DNA from: Pseudomonadota bacterium | GTDB taxonomy: Bacteria; Pseudomonadota; Gammaproteobacteria; Arenicellales; Arenicellaceae | Assembly (NCBI GenBank): GCA_018660405.1 | Contig: JABJKL010000167.1 | Coordinates: 1-7,521 of the forward strand | Direction of reading: 5' to 3' | Length of the DNA: 7,521 bases | Shown: piece after piece, positions 1 through 6,109 of the stretch | How positions within the stretch are numbered: the stretch's first letter is position 1 | Layout of the letters: each line of letters starts with the position of its first letter | Notes under the pieces: generated by a model | Databases searched by the model: none | What the model saw: only the letters and a program-made list of their open reading frames with translations | Told to the model about the DNA's origin: nothing | Program-made: the position numbers and the translations under genes

Positions 1-1
1 A

Positions 2-982
2 GTGCCAGAATCGATAGATATTCGCGAATTCGATACCGGTAATTTGTTGTATCAGTCGACCCTGGGCGCGCGATACCAGCAGCGTTATGGCGCCCCGTAC
101 TATCATATTTATCGGCCCGATTTGCATGCCATATTGCTTGGTGAGTTGCTCAAACGTGCTCCCGGCGCAGTCGAGTTTGATTCCGCAGTGGCGGGTTTTT
201 TGGAAGCCGCAGACAGCGTTAGCGTGAATCTCAAAAGCGGGCGTGTAGAACAGGGCGATTGCCTGATCGGTGCCGATGGCATTCGATCGAACATCAGGAC
301 CCAATTGCTCGGCGATACGCAAGTTAATTGGACCGGCAATGTTGCGTGGCGTGGCGTGCTCGATGCTAGCTGTCTTGGCAGCGACTTTATGGATACGGTG
401 GTTAGCAATTTTGTGGGGCACAAAAAGCACATGGTTATTTACTACCTGCGTGCACAGAAGCTGATAAATTTTGTCGGCGTGGTCAAGAACCCAAACTGGA
501 CGAATGACTCCTGGGTCGAAAAGGCTCCATGGCAAGAACTCAAGGCAGATTATCAAGGTTGGCATAAACTGGTTCAGCAAGTGATAGACCGTGTGCCGAA
601 AGAGCAATGCTACCGCTGGGCGCTTTGTGATCATCAGCCACTTGGCCAGTGGAGTTCAAACCGCGTTACTTTGTTAGGCGATGCGGCGCACGCCACACTG
701 CCGTTTTTGGCTTCCGGCGCGGTGATGGCGATTGAGGATGCCAAAATTTTGCAGCGCGCTCTTGATGAGAATGAAACGGTTGAGCGAGGTCTGGACAGCT
801 ACCAACGCAATCGATTGAAACGTACTGCGAAAATTCAAAATCGTTCTCGTCAGGCAGGATTGCTTTATCATTTACCCAGTCGATTTATGCGCCGGACAGT
901 GTTTAAAGCGTTAAACTTTCGCTCGGGTTCAAATGAGCATTTCCTGCCTGAATATGACGCCTGCACAATTCCCCTGGTTTAG
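2..982 (+). CDS. FAD-dependent monooxygenase, C-terminal part (5' end outside window)
   Basis: This is a flavoprotein hydroxylase of the UbiH/salicylate hydroxylase/3-hydroxybenzoate 6-hydroxylase superfamily, which uses NAD(P)H and O2 to hydroxylate an aromatic or similar ring. About 326 residues are visible. Counting from base 2, the sequence shows YHIYRPDLHAILL (residues 34-46), the FAD/NAD(P)H contact motif GADGIRSNIR (90-99), and the second FAD-binding motif GDAAHATLPF (226-235) followed by an ASGAVMAIEDA segment (237-247). Family members are usually about 380-400 residues with GxGxxG near the N-terminus. That motif is absent here, so roughly 60-70 residues lie upstream and the GTG at base 2 is most likely an internal Val codon. 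The gene ends in TAG nine bases before tesB, suggesting one transcript. The substrate cannot be told from sequence. The superfamily call is secure; a specific enzyme name is not. Confidence 0.88.
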   Translation: MPESIDIREFDTGNLLYQSTLGARYQQRYGAPYYHIYRPDLHAILLGELLKRAPGAVEFDSAVAGFLEAADSVSVNLKSGRVEQGDCLIGADGIRSNIRTQLLGDTQVNWTGNVAWRGVLDASCLGSDFMDTVVSNFVGHKKHMVIYYLRAQKLINFVGVVKNPNWTNDSWVEKAPWQELKADYQGWHKLVQQVIDRVPKEQCYRWALCDHQPLGQWSSNRVTLLGDAAHATLPFLASGAVMAIEDAKILQRALDENETVERGLDSYQRNRLKRTAKIQNRSRQAGLLYHLPSRFMRRTVFKALNFRSGSNEHFLPEYDACTIPLV

Positions 983-991
983 ATCGAAGAT

Positions 992-1831
992 ATGTCTGTC
1001 CAGCTGGTTAAATTTTTACAAACCGAGCAAATTTCGGAAAACAGCTTTCGAGGCGAAAGTCGAGATTTGAATACCCCGCAGGTGTACGGTGGCCAGGTGT
1101 TGGGGCAGGCAATTCACGCCGCGCACATGACCGTGCAGCAACGGGTTATTCATTCCACTCACGCTTATTTTTTGCGCCGCGGCGATTTTAACGAACCCAT
1201 AGATTACCAGGTGGAGCGCAGTCGCGATGGCGGCAGTTTCTCTGCCCGCAGAGTGGTCGCCATGCAAAAGGGACGGCCAATATTTACTCTGGCTGCGTCA
1301 TTTCAAAAACCCGAAGAAGGCCTCGATTACGCCGAGCCGTTTGATATGCCGCCGGGGCCTGAAGAAATAGAAGTTCCGCAGGCTACTCTGGATGGTATTC
1401 GGCGAAGATCGAATATTCTGTTTGACGAGGCCTTCACTATACGTCCTGTCGAATTGCCGTCTGATCCGAAAGCGCCAGCAGTCCAGTTTTGGATAAAAAC
1501 CGCTGAAAAATTGGCAGACAATGATGCCCTGCATTGCGCAGCCTTGGCCTACATTTCAGATTTTGGTCTGCTTACGTCTGTTGGCATTCCCCACGGATAC
1601 CGGCTGCGCGAGCAGGCTCAAAAGCCTAAAACCCGACTTATGATGGCCTCTCTTGACCACGCTATTTGGTTTCATCGTCCCTTTCGTATGGACCAATGGC
1701 ACTTGTTCTTTGCTTCGCCAATATCGACCTCGGGTTCGCGGGGTCTGGCGCGGGGTCGAGTGTTCAATAGAGCAGGGCAATTGATCGTGACCACCGCGCA
1801 GGAGGGTTTGATGCGGGAGCTTAGCCGATAG
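992..1831 (+). CDS. tesB: Acyl-CoA thioesterase II (TesB)
   Basis: A cytoplasmic double-hotdog thioesterase that hydrolyses acyl-CoA to free fatty acid and CoA. Its 279 residues compare with 286 in E. coli TesB. The N-terminal hotdog carries VYGGQVLGQA (31-40), HSTHAYFLRRGD (54-65) and RDGGSFSARRVVAMQ (78-92). The C-terminal hotdog carries YISDFGLL (187-194), SLDHAIWFHRPF (220-231) and TAQEGLMRE (268-276). Aligned with E. coli TesB (Asp204, Thr228, Gln278), the catalytic residues are Asp190, Ser220 and Gln270. Ser replaces Thr, which keeps the hydroxyl and is probably functional. The ATG lies nine bases after the monooxygenase stop. There is no clear Shine-Dalgarno (only a GAAGA touching the start), so translation is probably coupled to the upstream gene. 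It converges with fabY across a 28 bp gap with no obvious terminator. Confidence 0.95.
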   Translation: MSVQLVKFLQTEQISENSFRGESRDLNTPQVYGGQVLGQAIHAAHMTVQQRVIHSTHAYFLRRGDFNEPIDYQVERSRDGGSFSARRVVAMQKGRPIFTLAASFQKPEEGLDYAEPFDMPPGPEEIEVPQATLDGIRRRSNILFDEAFTIRPVELPSDPKAPAVQFWIKTAEKLADNDALHCAALAYISDFGLLTSVGIPHGYRLREQAQKPKTRLMMASLDHAIWFHRPFRMDQWHLFFASPISTSGSRGLARGRVFNRAGQLIVTTAQEGLMRELSR

Positions 1832-1859
1832 TTCTATATTGGGTTAGTCCGCCTGAGAA

Positions 1860-3764
1860 TTATCCGGTAAACATATCTGAATACGGATTTTCGAATTCCA
1901 GATCGACCGTATTATCAAAACCGTTGATCTTTACTTCCTCCGAGCTAACCGTAATATCGCTGTCGTCCAGCGGCGGTTCACCAAAGCGATAGATAGCTGG
2001 CATCGGCCCGTTCATGCACTGCTGATCGTAGGCTTGCGCTATTTCCTGTATGGCATTATTGCGATCCAGGTAGGCCGCATAATCTTTCTCTCCATAACGG
2101 TGTTTCATCATCTGGGCTACCAGCCTTGGAGACAGCACCGTGCCAGTGGCGTTGTTGCCGCCGAAACCCTTTGAATTTAGAAAGCCTATTTCTGCACGCC
2201 CATGAAGACCTAAATCGGTGGTGGAAATATTCAGACGGTCTGCATAAACGTCGTCTGCGACCTTATCAATGGTTGGTATTCCCGGAAGAATTTCGTTAGA
2301 AAGAACGCCAAGCGTGTTAATCAATTGGTCCCCACTGGCTGTGCCTATCGAATGCCCGAGGTAGGCTTTAACCGCAGTGATCGGCCAGTTGTCGATGCCA
2401 AAGGCCTGCGCTACCTTGTCTAGAATCAGGGATTCGGTCACGCGGTTCTGTGGAGTGCTCGAACCATGGGCTTGCATAAAACTGTGTTCGCGAATCATCG
2501 CATCGCCCACAATGCTGCGCGCTGCACCGACCGCCTTGGCGATGGTAATGTAGTTGCCGGGCCCGGGTGACGAGATGGATTTTTTGATGCCGTCTGCGCT
2601 AGCGAACACATCACTCACTGCGCCGTGTATGGATGCGCCGAGTTCCATTGCGAGTGCATCGTCAAATAACACTACGTATTGACCAGATTCGCCCAATACA
2701 AAGCCCGCGTTGTTACCAAACGGACGGCTGGCGCGGCGGTAATCGGGGTTGTCTACACCATCCAGTTTGCGCAGATTTTCGTCGGTCACGAGCGCGCTCA
2801 TAGCGGCATAGCCCTCGATGATTTCCGGGGTAATCGGAGCCTCGGCACCACCCACCACCGCCACTCGCCTGCGACCGGATTTTATTTCGTCGACCGCCAG
2901 TCGCAAGTTATACAGAAAGCTTGCGCATGCGCCTACTGCCGCACCCGTGGAGCCAACGCTGCCAAGTACATAGGCATTTACAAAATCTGCGGGCATTTGG
3001 TTAAGACCAAGCGCAAGTTGTTTTGAGCTAGGGCGCTCGCCGCGTAAGCGAGCCTGCGTCATACCACCCGATCCACACTTATCCAGCTGACCCATTGCGC
3101 TGCTTGCATAAACACAGACTTCGTCGGGTCTTACGTGCTGCTTTATGGTTTCCCAATCAATACCGACAGACTGCACCGCATCCGATGCTGCAATAATCGA
3201 TAGCTGCAGACCCCGCGGATGAAATCTTGATTGATAGAGCGCCGCAGGGTCGAAGCCACTGGGGAGTTGCCCGGCAGACTGCACCGTGAGCTTTCGAAGG
3301 GTTTTAAGTTTCAGTTCGGCATCGTCTGATATTTTCAGCCGAACCAGGCCGCCATCCAGTGCTTCGGCGCTGCAGCCCTCAGGCATCGGATTGGGCAGGT
3401 TTTTCGCTGCGATGATTATATCGTTGGTGTGCCTATTGGCATCGGCATTGGCACCATTGTCTGGCGATAACTCCACCGCCATGTGGGTAGGTATATTGTC
3501 AGGGTCAAACAGGTTGTTTTCCAGTTGTCGAATCAGGCTGCCGTCCAGGCATTGCTGTCCCACTTCGGCCTCAACATTTTTTGCGGTTAAGGGTTTGCCA
3601 TTTTGGCCTTCGCGCAAATTCATCAGGCTGGCCAGGCTCATGAACATATCAGAGCGTTCCGAGCCCTGTATAGAGTCGAGAATAGTGCGTCGGTAGGCGT
3701 GATGGAATGATGATCGGCCGGCTGGGCTAACACCCCCAAAACCAACAATTACAGGTAAACGCAT
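1860..3764 (-). CDS. fabY: Beta-ketoacyl-ACP synthase FabY (fatty acid synthesis initiation)
   Basis: A large ketoacyl-ACP synthase matching FabY of Pseudomonas aeruginosa (PA5174), recalled as also 634 residues. The start (MRLPVIVGFGG), the AGRSSFHH segment (15-22), TVQSAGQLPSGF (160-171) and SRFHPRGLQ (179-187) fit that protein closely. FabY condenses acetyl-CoA with malonyl-ACP to make acetoacetyl-ACP, the job done by FabH in E. coli. Residues 1-160 form a FabY-specific, more variable N-terminal part; the thiolase fold follows. Active-site residues visible are Cys280 (VGACASFLYNL), His433 (QAHGSSTP), Lys466 and His471 (AVKAYLGHS), plus the glycine-rich GFGGNNA (533-539). The set Cys-His-His is intact, so the enzyme should be active. 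The ATG is fixed by homology and by an in-frame TAA nine bases upstream of it. The only purine-rich ribosome-binding candidate, AAAGGA, lies about 22 bases upstream, unusually far. It is transcribed away from the GlxA-type regulator. Confidence 0.95.
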   Translation of the reverse strand: MRLPVIVGFGGVSPAGRSSFHHAYRRTILDSIQGSERSDMFMSLASLMNLREGQNGKPLTAKNVEAEVGQQCLDGSLIRQLENNLFDPDNIPTHMAVELSPDNGANADANRHTNDIIIAAKNLPNPMPEGCSAEALDGGLVRLKISDDAELKLKTLRKLTVQSAGQLPSGFDPAALYQSRFHPRGLQLSIIAASDAVQSVGIDWETIKQHVRPDEVCVYASSAMGQLDKCGSGGMTQARLRGERPSSKQLALGLNQMPADFVNAYVLGSVGSTGAAVGACASFLYNLRLAVDEIKSGRRRVAVVGGAEAPITPEIIEGYAAMSALVTDENLRKLDGVDNPDYRRASRPFGNNAGFVLGESGQYVVLFDDALAMELGASIHGAVSDVFASADGIKKSISSPGPGNYITIAKAVGAARSIVGDAMIREHSFMQAHGSSTPQNRVTESLILDKVAQAFGIDNWPITAVKAYLGHSIGTASGDQLINTLGVLSNEILPGIPTIDKVADDVYADRLNISTTDLGLHGRAEIGFLNSKGFGGNNATGTVLSPRLVAQMMKHRYGEKDYAAYLDRNNAIQEIAQAYDQQCMNGPMPAIYRFGEPPLDDSDITVSSEEVKINGFDNTVDLEFENPYSDMFTG

Positions 3765-3880
3765 AGTGTGTTGTTACCAGTCGTAGTCCTTTCAATCAAA
3801 GTATATTCTTAGCGGCCGCCCATAAAAAAGGTATATTAGACAAATAATTAGTCATTACAGCCATATTTGGCAATTACACG
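3765..3880. promoter_or_regulatory. Divergent promoter region between fabY and the GlxA-type regulator
   Basis: This 116 bp AT-rich spacer must hold the promoters of both fabY and the regulator. On the minus strand, TATACT (complement of 3800-3805) is a good -10 for fabY; its -35, TTTTTA about 17 bp upstream, is weak. On the plus strand, TATATT at 3832-3837 is a possible -10 for the regulator with a poor -35 (TTAGCG at 3809-3814). A weak -35 on both sides would fit activator-dependent promoters. That the neighbouring regulator acts here is an inference from position. Confidence 0.55.
3801..3837. repeat. Two GTATATT direct repeats, 30 bp period
   Basis: GTATATT occurs at 3801-3807 and again at 3831-3837, in similar context (AAA before the first, AAG before the second). 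The 30 bp period is close to three helical turns, so both boxes face nearly the same side of the DNA. Each box overlaps one candidate -10 element. AraC-family proteins bind directly repeated half-sites, which makes this a candidate operator for the divergent regulator. A chance match in AT-rich DNA cannot be excluded. Confidence 0.4.
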
Positions 3881-4864
3881 ATGAAATTGATCTTCGTTAT
3901 TTCCGACCAGATGCTTGCGGCAAGCTTGTTCCTGCCACTGGAAATGTGGCGCGCGGCGGAGTACGCGCGTATTGCTGCGCGCCAGCAGGGTACCGCATTG
4001 AAGATTGAGCGAGTCTCGGCGGATAATCAGGTCGGGAATTCGTTGGGCGATATCGCTATGGAACCGACCGCTTCGTTGAGCGAGGTCGATGCTGCGGATA
4101 TTATTTATCTACCGGCACTGTGGCGCAATCCACGCCCTGTATTGGCAAAGTCGAAAGAGATTTCTAACTGGCTCAAACGGCATTTTCAAAATGGTAGTAC
4201 ATTGGCTGCGGTCGGCACCGGATGTTGCTTTCTGGCAGAGGCGGGCCTGTTGGATGGAAAGTCGGCCACTACCCATTGGCATTACCTCGATGAATTTCAG
4301 CGCGATTACCCGCGCGTGGAGCTGAAACGCGATTATTTTATAACCGAGTCCGGTTCTATTTTTTGTGCAGCGAGTGTCAATGCCCTGGCGGATGTGACGG
4401 TTTATCTAATTGAACGGTTCTATGGTAGAGAAATTGCCAGTTTGGTTGAGCGGAACTTTTCCCACGAAATCCGCAGGCCGTACGAGAAATATCGTTATTT
4501 CGACGGCGACGATTTACAGCATGTGGACGAGACTGTCATCGAGGTTCAATTGTGGATGAAGCGACACATGAGTGAGCTGGTCGAGGTGCCCAGGCTGGCG
4601 TCGTTTTTTAGCCTAAGTGCGCGAACGTTGACGCGTCGATTTAAAGCAGCAATTGGATTATCACCACTGGCGTATTTGCAGAAACTTCGAATCGAAACGG
4701 CCAAGGAGCTACTCGAGTCAACCAATCTGAAAGTTTCGGAAATCGCCTATCGTGTGGGTTATCACGATCAAGGGCATTTCAGTAAGTTGTTCCGGCGTGA
4801 GATGGCAGTATTGCCGACGCAATACCGAAAAACAGTGCGAGCGAAGATTTTTTCTATCGCGTAG
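3881..4864 (+). CDS. GlxA-family transcriptional regulator (DJ-1/PfpI-like domain + AraC HTH)
   Basis: A 327-residue regulator with the usual GlxA-family layout. Residues 1-180 form a DJ-1/PfpI (class I amidotransferase-like) domain. It has the nucleophile-elbow-like segment GTGCCFLAEAGLLDG (112-126) with Cys115 at the expected place, then ATTHWHY (129-135). Residues about 220-320 form the AraC-type DNA-binding domain with two helix-turn-helix units: VPRLASFFSLSARTLTRRF (236-254) and KVSEIAYRVGYHDQGHF (284-300). In this family the first domain senses a ligand rather than acting as an enzyme; the ligand here is unknown. Start choice rests on the family-like N-terminus, since no Shine-Dalgarno is visible before the ATG. 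It is divergent to fabY and 99 bp upstream of the membrane-protein genes, so either could be its target. Confidence 0.92.
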   Translation: MKLIFVISDQMLAASLFLPLEMWRAAEYARIAARQQGTALKIERVSADNQVGNSLGDIAMEPTASLSEVDAADIIYLPALWRNPRPVLAKSKEISNWLKRHFQNGSTLAAVGTGCCFLAEAGLLDGKSATTHWHYLDEFQRDYPRVELKRDYFITESGSIFCAASVNALADVTVYLIERFYGREIASLVERNFSHEIRRPYEKYRYFDGDDLQHVDETVIEVQLWMKRHMSELVEVPRLASFFSLSARTLTRRFKAAIGLSPLAYLQKLRIETAKELLESTNLKVSEIAYRVGYHDQGHFSKLFRREMAVLPTQYRKTVRAKIFSIA

Positions 4865-4905
4865 AGGTTTCTTAAAATCATCGCAACGGTTGGACGATAT
4901 CTATA

Positions 4906-4931
4906 TGCTAGTTTAGGGCAACACACTAGCA
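4906..4931. repeat. Inverted repeat TGCTAGT-N12-ACTAGCA
   Basis: A perfect 7+7 bp inverted repeat (4906-4912 and 4925-4931) with a 12 bp gap lies between the regulator stop and the DoxX-like gene. Half-site centres are 19 bp apart, a little under two helical turns, as for a dimer operator. It could equally form an RNA hairpin, but the arms are not GC-rich and no T-run follows, so it is not a normal intrinsic terminator. No convincing sigma70 promoter could be paired with it. Confidence 0.4.
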
Positions 4932-4963
4932 AGCTGTCAGCACATTCTAATTGGGGATGCTTT

Positions 4964-5398
4964 ATGACATCGGATAAACGCGTGATAGCAACCTGGGTAT
5001 TGATTGCCTGGGTTTCGTTTGTGTTTTTACAATCCTTGTTCTTCAAGTTTCAGGGGCACGAGGAAACCCGGATTATTTTTGGCACCATTAGCGATTGGAT
5101 GTCAGGTATTGGCTTATTGGCCTGGGCAGCACCGTTATTTAACTCGATTGGTGGCTATGTGATTGGTACTGCGGAGCTGATTGCGGTTATTTTATTATGG
5201 ATGTCCAGAACTCGAGCCTTAGGGGCGATATTGGGTCTGGCGGTCATTTCGGGTGCGATATTTTTTCATCTGTTTACCCCGCTTGGGGTTAATCGGGTAA
5301 TCAACGAAGCCGGTGATACGGATGGTGGGGTATTGTTCTATATGGCCTGTTCCGTCTGGATTTGTTGCGCGCTACTGTTGTATTTAAGAAAGCGCTAG
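4964..5398 (+). CDS. DoxX-like four-helix inner-membrane protein
   Basis: A 144-residue integral membrane protein resembling the DoxX/DoxX-like family. Four hydrophobic helices are visible at roughly residues 8-27, 61-80, 86-107 and 122-141. Family-like features are the FFKFQGHEE segment after helix 1, GTAELIAVILLW in helix 2, a short RTRALGA turn, and SGAIFFHLFTPLG in helix 3. Members are small quinone-associated or redox-linked membrane proteins, many with no known function, so no role is assigned. The ATG has a good ribosome-binding site, GGGGA at 4953-4957, six bases upstream. It is followed after 21 bp by another membrane protein in the same frame, and both probably belong to one operon under, or beside, the GlxA-type regulator. 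Confidence 0.8.
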   Translation: MTSDKRVIATWVLIAWVSFVFLQSLFFKFQGHEETRIIFGTISDWMSGIGLLAWAAPLFNSIGGYVIGTAELIAVILLWMSRTRALGAILGLAVISGAIFFHLFTPLGVNRVINEAGDTDGGVLFYMACSVWICCALLLYLRKR

Positions 5399-5419
5399 GC
5401 AGCATTCCAGCGAACGTTA

Positions 5420-5827
5420 TTGGCAGCACCAAAGCACAAGGTTTGGATTACCGTAATTGCCGTTCTAGGTTACGGCGGCTGGGCGTTCTACAGCAGTGTT
5501 TATGATGGCAGCATGCAGCAGAATTTTGCGGTGGCCATGCGCGCTGGTTTTATTCAGGGAGCGTATTCCGGCTTGCTCACGTTGATCAATATAACGGCAC
5601 TTGAGTTCATGTTTTTAAAGCTTAATTCGATGATGCCGTGCCTGGCGAATATGGTATTAACAGTGGTGTGTGCCACTATTGTGCAATATGGCGTAATCGT
5701 GCCCATTCACATAATTAATGGCACGCCCAATATCGTACTAACCCTCGCGCCGGGGTTCTTTATTGGCACCACCTTTAGCGCAGCCTATTTGTTTTCAGTT
5801 AGGAAAAAACACTATCCAGGCGTATGA
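5420..5827 (+). CDS. Small four-helix membrane protein of unknown function (TTG start)
   Basis: I do not recognise a named family. The 135-residue product is very hydrophobic, with likely helices at about residues 7-25, 42-66, 75-98 and 104-126 and a basic tail (RKKH, 128-131). This suggests an inner-membrane protein with both ends in the cytoplasm. RAGFIQGAYSG (41-51) and the Glu in TALEFMF (59-65) sit in or near helix 2. The only start-type codon that keeps helix 1 is TTG at 5420; the first ATG would fall at residue 32 and delete that helix. The ribosome-binding site is weak (AGCGAA). The frame is the same as the DoxX-like gene and only a TAG plus seven codons separate them, so coupled re-initiation is plausible. 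Its neighbours suggest a role at the membrane with the DoxX-like protein and a lost oxidoreductase. Confidence 0.7.
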   Translation: MAAPKHKVWITVIAVLGYGGWAFYSSVYDGSMQQNFAVAMRAGFIQGAYSGLLTLINITALEFMFLKLNSMMPCLANMVLTVVCATIVQYGVIVPIHIINGTPNIVLTLAPGFFIGTTFSAAYLFSVRKKHYPGV

Positions 5828-5877
5828 GTTGAGCATGTTATTTTTGGGTTTATGTAACGGGTTAGCCGGATAAGAAA

Positions 5878-5922
5878 ATGAAAAAGGCGATAGTTTTAGG
5901 TGCTGGTGGTGCCACCGGTTGA
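5878..5922 (+). pseudogene. 5' stub of a Rossmann-fold NAD(P)-dependent oxidoreductase/epimerase
   Basis: Fourteen codons read MKKAIVLGAGGATG and then TGA. This is the first beta strand and the glycine-rich NAD(P)-binding loop (GxGGxTG type) of an extended or atypical short-chain dehydrogenase/epimerase. A GGA at 5868-5870 sits seven bases before the ATG as a plausible ribosome-binding site. None of the three forward frames after the stop continues with Rossmann-like sequence: frame 1 ends after about 17 more codons and the others also close quickly. So this looks like a gene cut by a deletion or insertion rather than a simple point mutation. It lies 50 bp after the second membrane-protein gene and was probably the last gene of that operon. 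The reading is direct; the gene identity is inferred from a short but characteristic motif. Confidence 0.7.
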
Positions 5923-5952
5923 AGCAGAAATATCTGGATTTTCGCTTGCTGT

Positions 5953-5974
5953 ATTCACCCTGTGAGTGAATTTT
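5953..5974 (+). terminator. Weak hairpin followed by TTTT
   Basis: ATTCAC (5953-5958) pairs with GTGAAT (5966-5971) around a seven-base loop, and the sequence continues TTTT (5971-5974). The stem is short and AT-rich, and the T-run is brief, so it would be a poor intrinsic terminator at best. It is well placed to end the membrane-protein operon. Confidence 0.3.
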
Positions 5975-5975
5975 G

Positions 5976-6003
5976 ATGACTGCATTTTGTCCCAGGCAGT
6001 CAT
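5976..6003. repeat. Inverted repeat ATGACTGC-N12-GCAGTCAT
   Basis: A perfect 8+8 bp inverted repeat (5976-5983 and 5996-6003) with a 12-base loop; a G-T pair could extend it by one. No T-run follows, so it is not a typical terminator. It starts two bases after the preceding hairpin's T-run. It may be a second terminator-like structure, a dispersed palindromic repeat, or a trace of a lost mobile element. No integron attC core sequences are present. Confidence 0.45.
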
Positions 6004-6085
6004 TCGCAATACCTTTTGGATAGGAAGGATGTTTCACGCAACAGTGTCGATTCTTTGGTATGTTTCCGTTAGATGATATGTACTC

Positions 6086-6091
6086 TATAAT
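6086..6091 (+). promoter_or_regulatory. Consensus -10 box (TATAAT) upstream of the DUF6152 gene
   Basis: TATAAT is a perfect sigma70 -10 hexamer. Seventeen bases upstream, TTTCCG at 6063-6068 is a poor -35 (three of six), and there is no TGn extension. Transcription would begin near 6098. That gives a leader of about 12 bases if translation starts at ATG 6110, or about 114 bases if it starts at ATG 6212. Confidence 0.5.
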
Positions 6092-6109
6092 TCCAATACT
6101 TTACCTAAG

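Larger units (their letters stand above)
5923..6109. other. Non-coding junction region with hairpins and a promoter
   Basis: About 190 AT-rich bases with no credible gene. It holds two adjacent hairpins (5953-5971 and 5976-6003), a 15-codon open stretch at 6029-6076 preceded directly by AGGAAGG but too close to its ATG to be convincing, and a consensus -10 box. GC falls to about 32% in 6061-6120 and then rises steadily into the next gene. It probably marks the join between the old operon and the DNA to its right. Confidence 0.5.

Noticed and set aside
109..432. Minus-strand open frame of 107 codons within the monooxygenase gene
   Set aside because: The sense strand carries the conserved FAD-binding motif across this stretch; the antisense product looks like nothing known.
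1832..1859. Terminator between convergent tesB and fabY
   Set aside because: The 28 bp gap shows no stem of useful length and no T-run on either strand.
3286..3696. Plus-strand open frame of 136 codons opposite fabY
   Set aside because: It lies wholly antisense to a strongly recognised gene, has no recognisable domain, and its Ser/Arg/Leu-rich composition is typical of a shadow frame.
3812..3819. GCGGCCGC palindrome in the divergent promoter region
   Set aside because: A single eight-base palindrome lies between the GTATATT boxes with no second copy or flanking symmetry, so there is no reason to call it an operator.
5976..6003. Integron attC site
   Set aside because: The palindrome lacks the GTTRRRY and RYYYAAC core sites and is much shorter than an attC element.
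5795..6037. Minus-strand open frame of 80 codons across the junction region
   Set aside because: It overlaps the end of a membrane-protein gene and the oxidoreductase stub, has low-complexity basic and aromatic composition, and shows no known motif.
6029..6076. 15-codon open stretch (starting MFHATVSILW) after AGGAAGG
   Set aside because: The purine run touches the ATG with no spacing, the peptide resembles nothing, and it lies upstream of the proposed promoter for the next gene.
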